A stretch of 64,000 nucleotides of DNA from Daucus carota subsp. sativus (taxonomy: Eukaryota > Streptophyta > Magnoliopsida > Apiales > Apiaceae): positions 28,141,135 to 28,205,134 of the forward strand of contig NC_030385.2 of assembly GCF_001625215.2 (NCBI RefSeq), written 5' to 3'. The notes beneath the pieces are model-generated. The model saw only the letters and a list, made by a program, of their open reading frames with translations. It was not told where the DNA came from and ran no database searches. The position numbers and the translations under genes were made by a program. Positions 58,981 to 64,000 of the stretch are shown piece after piece. Numbering within the stretch: position 1 is the first letter of the stretch; each line of letters begins with the position of its first letter.

Positions 58981-61900
58981 TTACTCCAATACAAACCACA
59001 CAACTTACAAAAAAAACCCTCCCTTTCTGTGCCGTTGAAAGATTTGTTTGAGCTGCACAAATCTTTTCAAATATCTAATACTTCTGGACCTATTTTTATT
59101 AAATGTGAATCTTTATTTTATAACAAAATCTGCCAAATCTCAGTTAGGTGTCCTTATCTAAAAACAATCTGAATCCATCTCAATTTGATACAAAACCCAG
59201 ATACAACTGGACATAATTCAGAAGTTTACGCTGTGCTTTTGATAATCCCATTAAAATCACAACATGAGAACAATTTATGGCAAAATTTAAATGTATTAAA
59301 TCTTTGGAAGGCTATGTAATCAAACCACCATTCTGGCTCCCAAAAAGTTTCATAGACATTTATTATGTATATTTTCCTTTTATTATTGGCTGATTTCTGT
59401 TCTCCAAATACATATATATACTAAAATCAGATTATATTCTTAATTGAAGTAAATTTAATTGCACCAAAAAATCACTAAGATATTTAATTGAAACGATAAA
59501 TACAAACTATTTATCAGATGACTATTTTATAATATACCTGACCAACGGACCCAAATCGGTAGACAACATTTTCCCCTGTTCCGTCTGTATTTGGTGCTGA
59601 CCAATACGAATCGAATGCCACTCCACTGACCTGCCAGACTCCAATTAAAATTAAGTTATGGTGTGGAATGATAACCTATTATAGCATGAACCTATGTCCT
59701 GAATTTTAGAAGTTTTAAAAACTTACCCACGAGTTGTGACCTTCACCCCATGCTATAATTTTTCGATCATCCATGCTCCAAACTTGAACGAGATCATCTT
59801 CACCTCCAGTTAGGATGTATTTTCCATCCATGCTGTAATATCATGTGCTGTTAATTACATACTTTAAGAACTTGCCAAAACAAAATCCAAATGGCAGGCT
59901 TCACTAGACTTGCATATGAAAAGCATATATGCAATATAATCAAATAATTATAAGAGAACTATGAAGTGAAGAGATTTATGACAAACTAAGAGCATCTCCA
60001 ATAGGCTCCTGAATCATTCTTTAAGAAATAATAAAATATGGGACTCCTGGTAAGTTAATATATTGAATAACGTGATAACTCCAACACTAGTCTTTATACT
60101 TGCTCCCTATTTATATTTTATTCTTATTTGAAGGAAAAGTTGGAGATAGAATTGGAGGGAAGTGAATATTATATCAATTATAATAATAATAATTTCAGAG
60201 CACCTACATATTCTTTGAAAGAGAGAAGAGAGAAGAGGCTCTTAAATTTTTAAAGAGCCTCTAGAGCCTATTGCAGCCCTAATTTTAGACATCTTCTTTA
60301 AATATGAAATTAAGAACATTAAAGAGACTAGTGGAGATGCTCTAAGACACAGACTGTATGCTATTAAAAAAAGATTACTACATACCTCACCACATAAAAG
60401 ATATATAGTAAGCCATTAAAAAATACACTACTACAAATCTCAACATGAAGGGATACACCTGTGTTAAACTATGAATACGGAAACAAACACATGAAGGTAC
60501 AAAATGGATAGAGTATTCAGCCTCTATTACGTGCTCCCTTTAATCATAAGCTAATTAAAGTTTGTTTAACTTAAGAAACAACATTATTGGCATACACACG
60601 GATACAAAGACAAAAAACAGTTATTTGAACACAAAAGGCATTCATTTTAAATTATAACCTCCAACTGCAACATAATAGAGCACCATAGTAGCTTTTTCCA
60701 CCGCATATAAGCTGTTCACTTTTGTAGTCAAATATTCGCAGATAACCTACATTATTGAGTGGTAACTGGTTTCAGGAAATAAACCAAGATAAATGATAAA
60801 AATTACTAAGCAAAATCCCGAGATCACATTCATACCGTCCCTTCCAACAGTTGCAATATATGCTCCGTCCCTTGAAAAAGCAATGCTATTAACTGAACCT
60901 TCGCAAATATGCCATCTGGCAATTGGATTCTGCATTCAACACCTCTTTAAAGATTCAGACTTCATCATCACTTTAAATTAATAAAGAAAAGATTATATTG
61001 CAAATAAGAAGTCTCTGACTGAACACATTCACAATGTCTCTGACTAGGAGATATATATTACTCGACTGGAATGCCTTTTTTCGCATTTACCTCCCTTCTC
61101 ATTAAGTTAGAATGCACAAGGAAGAAGTGCCATTATGTTCAAAGTTCTTCTTGCATAGAGAAAGAACATAGTGAACTCTACAGTCCACTAAGTTGTTTAC
61201 TGTCCCAATTATCTCTTCCAATAAGCTTTACAGAAAATAATTGTCTTGCTCTTAAAATTAATATATGATGTCCATCCTTAAACCCTAACCCTGTCCTCAC
61301 CTAACCACAAACACTGAATACTTATCCTGCCATATTTTCTTATTAGATCTTTGTGCTGGTGCCTAACAAGCTGACATCAAGCCTGGAAAAGTACTGAAGC
61401 ATTGTACTTAATGTAAAAATAGCTCCCCAGCATCATTTGTTACCAAAGGTAGGATATTGAGACTCGGCGGATGCAAATGGGTGCATTAGTATTTCAATTT
61501 CTTGTAACTGAACATAGCCCCATACCCAAAAAACACCCCCCGTATAATTATAGATCTAAAAAAACTTATCCCAGTTTCAAACAGCTGATTTTGTTTAAGC
61601 CTGATGACAGTATTTTAGGAGTAGCAAGCCTGCTAGCTATTCAAAATATAAAGAAAAGGCTCCTAGACATCTAACAGACCATCTCAACCTTCAAATTACA
61701 CTCCAAGCCAAAGACATATCCTCTTTCTGTTAGTAAAAAAAAGCAATTCTCAGTGAGTAGTATATCGAGCATAACATATCAACACTTGTAAAAAATTCCA
61801 CAAGCATTTAAGAAGGCTGATTTATGACCTTCAATATATTATAGATTGATAATAATATTAGTGATATATATATAATATCAAGTAATAACATTGGAGCCTG

Positions 61901-64000
61901 ATGCACATTATGTTAACTACCTTACTGTTACGTGCATGAGCAACAGAAAATTGAGTTTGATCCTTGATAATAGGGAAGGAAGGATCACCTGAACCTTCTT
62001 TGTTCTACAAAAAGGGAGAAATTTCATTTGAGTTACTATCAACTTCTGAAGCACTAATAAACATTGGCAGCCCAAGTATTTATATTATTATTTGATACGT
62101 ACTTTTTCATACACATAAAGGTTTCCATCTGCATATGCTACAATGAAAGTCCCGTCACCACTTGGCACCCAGGCAATACTATTACAGCGACTGTTCAAAG
62201 CAAGCAGATTACAGTATTAGATGACATCCATATCCTTCTACACTAATAGCAGTTTCTGCATCTACAGAGCTAAAATTTGTGAAAGCACAAAATGTGTTTC
62301 ATTTAATTTTACGTACAGTTTTTGATAGGTTAGAAGATTCAATTTCAAGTAATGTGTCATGGAATAACTTTTCAAAGCTGTAAATTCCATGATGCCACAT
62401 GTCAATTTTTGTTGTCAGCAGTGGCACGGGTAGCCACATACTCTGATTAAAGTGAAACAAGCAGGGCAAAAACAAAAATGTCTGCTCTTTTCGAGTTTAA
62501 ACAATGTGGTGAGAGATAGAATCAGACAGTGTTATTATAAATTCATCATATGAAAAAAATGTTGAGTAGCCTTATGCTATATAAAAAAAGGAAGAAAAAA
62601 AGAAGAAGAAAGAATAAAGAGGACCAAGTCAAGGCCTTGCCTATTATTGACACAACCATCTTTGTTATAATGCTGTGCTCCAACAAGTTTCTTCCCGACA
62701 TCTTGTAGTTGTTGTCTTAGTGAAACTGAATAAACTATACACAAATACATTATACTTTTAATATATTGATAATTAAATATGAGTCAACTAAGAATGTTTA
62801 CCATCTACTTCAACTGAAAATAGGTTTACCATCTCCAGATGCTAATCCAATAAGCAAGTCATGACCATCTTTCGAATCCTCGTCAAAGGCATGGCAAACT
62901 GGATTTGAATTACTAAAATGAATAGACTTTATTGGGTCCTACATTGAAAAACAAGATTTCACAATCCATGTCCCACATCATTACATAAATATATACAATA
63001 AATATGAGACGAGTGAAGTACCTTGTCCTGAGAATTCAAATCACTGATGAAAACTGTATCTCCAACATTGAATATCAAATAAGTTCCTTTTGCATCAAAA
63101 TTAGAGTTACTAGGCAGATTGTTGGAAGTTGAGGCCCCATATAATCCAGTTCTGTTTGATCCACTTACAGACTTGCTACCACCATTCCCTCCAACAAAAC
63201 TAAGGGCACGGCTTCCATTCCCTGTACCTAAGAACCTTGCAGCTGCAGATCTGACACCGCTACTAACACCCAAATTTGATGATGTTGGTGCAGCAGTAGC
63301 AGAAGGCTTATCTTTTAGTTGGGCTAGTGTTACCTGAAAAGTATAATTTACCAAAAGATTACTTATTGATAAGCAAACGAAGTTGGAAATACAGGCCATG
63401 GGATTATGACAAGGCTCTAGCATTTATTATGTCGTCAGCCTCCTATGTTAAATATATTATTTTATATGAAAATTAAAGTTGCAAATTTTATATGACAAGG
63501 TTTTTGAAGACAATGAGAAAGGAGGAGCAACAAACATTCATTTCAACTTTGATAGTTTTGATTTCTATTTTACCATAGCACCCATAAAATGAAGCAAAGA
63601 TTAGAATTTAATATATCATGATTGTATAAATTCCGTTATAATCTAACCAAATCCATCCATTCCACCCAATTTCATTCCTTCCAACCAGACTGCGGTTTAC
63701 AAGTACAGTCATAATTCACATTGAGTTTCAAGCTTACAAAAACTTCACCAAAGACGGGACTGAATGTACTAAATCAATTCAAAGTAGCAATAAACCGCTA
63801 ACTTATGAGCACAATTATACCAAACCACAGAATTCATCCTAAAAATTACATCTTCCAGCACTAGTAAATTTCATTAAAAATCCATTGGAGTCCCACCCAT
63901 TTTCATTCTTTCTAAACAAACTGAGCTGTACAAGTTACTTCACAATTCACATTGAGCCAAACCTGAATGTACTAAATGAATTCAATGTAGAAAAAAAAAT
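57930..64000 (-). CDS. WD40-repeat protein, WDR20/DMWD (CreC-like) family, 5' partial
   Basis: Exons on the minus strand, 5' to 3': 63022-63333, 62830-62938, 62641-62734, 62103-62190, 61921-62004, 60836-60929, 60659-60746, 59727-59832, 59538-59630 and 57930-58316, all in phase; 484 residues visible and the first exon(s) lie beyond 64000. WD-repeat segments: [60 protein letters not shown], and the hallmark [19 protein letters not shown] followed by [10 protein letters not shown]. These match the WDR20/DMWD group, which in animals and fungi are cofactors of USP12/46-type deubiquitinases; the same role in plants is an inference. The N-terminal part has a Ser/Gly/Asn-rich linker. The intron between 62641 and 62190 uses a GC donor (AG/GCAAGG). 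Confidence 0.92.
58898..58999. repeat. Foldback with (CA)n(GA)n core in a WD40 intron
   Basis: GGTTTGTATTGAAGTAAGAC followed by TCTCTCTCT on the left pairs with AGAGAGAG then GTCTTACTCCAATACAAACC on the right (one mismatch). Between lie about 11 CA units and a long GA run. The GA run extends the stem, making a hairpin of over 30 bp. Confidence 0.85.
59990..60342. mobile_element. Tourist-like MITE in a WD40 intron
   Basis: Ends GAGCATCTCCAATAGG and CTAGTGGAGATGCTC are inverted repeats, with TAA outside both (59987-59989 and 60343-60345). AGAGCCTCTAGAGCC.. / AGGCTCTTAAA motifs lie inside. 353 bp, non-coding. Confidence 0.75.
63655..64000. repeat. Direct repeat, ~230-bp spacing, in the first visible WD40 intron
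   Basis: CCACCCA.TTTCATTC.TTC, AACTG-type spacer, TACAAGT, CACAATTCACATTGAG and CTGAATGTACTAAAT.AATTCAA occur in order at 63660-63790 and again at 63892-63995. The window ends within or just after the second copy. Confidence 0.65.

Overview
This window is nuclear DNA of a flowering plant, most likely a eudicot. It is AT-rich and carries multi-exon genes with GT-AG introns, miRNA target sites in two genes, and intergenic space filled with plant transposon types (Stowaway, Tourist-like, hAT, Mutator-like, Helitron, a LINE remnant). The species cannot be fixed from the sequence. There is no operon, CRISPR array or bacterial feature. The genes are ordinary, independent plant genes and show no sign of forming a pathway cluster.

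Genes in order: a cytokinin-activating LOG phosphoribohydrolase whose first exon lies left of the window (140-3347, +); an intact six-exon laccase with a miR397-like site (7487-9633, +); an auxin response factor of the ARF10/16/17 type with a miR160 site (15552-18323, +); a short S40-type senescence regulator (33791-34258, -); an intronless cytosolic ribosomal protein uL11/RPL12 (37805-38305, +); a DYW-class PPR editing-factor candidate (42849-44738, -); a LOG2/LUL-type RING E3 ligase with a myristoylation motif (47808-51336, +); a membrane RING-CH (MARCH-like) E3 ligase (54279-56893, +); and a WDR20/DMWD-like WD40 protein running off the right edge (57930 to beyond 64000, -).

The unusual part is 18.8-33.6 kb, a transposon-built block between the ARF and S40 genes. 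It holds a 1.7-kb hAT-like element with a second hAT-like element nested inside (each with a perfect 8-bp target duplication), a 495-bp foldback element, and a 3.5-kb insertion flanked by 297-bp direct repeats. That insertion starts at a Helitron-type terminus and carries two decayed fragments of a ubiquitin-activating enzyme E1 gene. Next come two Helitron 5' ends whose downstream DNA carries decayed exons of an ABC-transporter ATPase and of a 4-coumarate:CoA ligase-like gene. The block ends in a three-unit repeat array with tRNA-like A/B boxes. All captured fragments have deletions or stops, so I read them as Helitron-type gene-fragment capture rather than working genes.

Other stretches hold smaller repeats: two further Helitron-like elements with internal repeats (4.7-6.35 and 11.0-11.9 kb), several Stowaway and Tourist-like MITEs, a 750-bp ancient duplication downstream of RPL12, and a 60-bp repeat that runs across the stop codon of the RING-CH gene. 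Exon borders were deduced by eye from splice consensus, reading-frame continuity and family conservation; no alignment or search was run.
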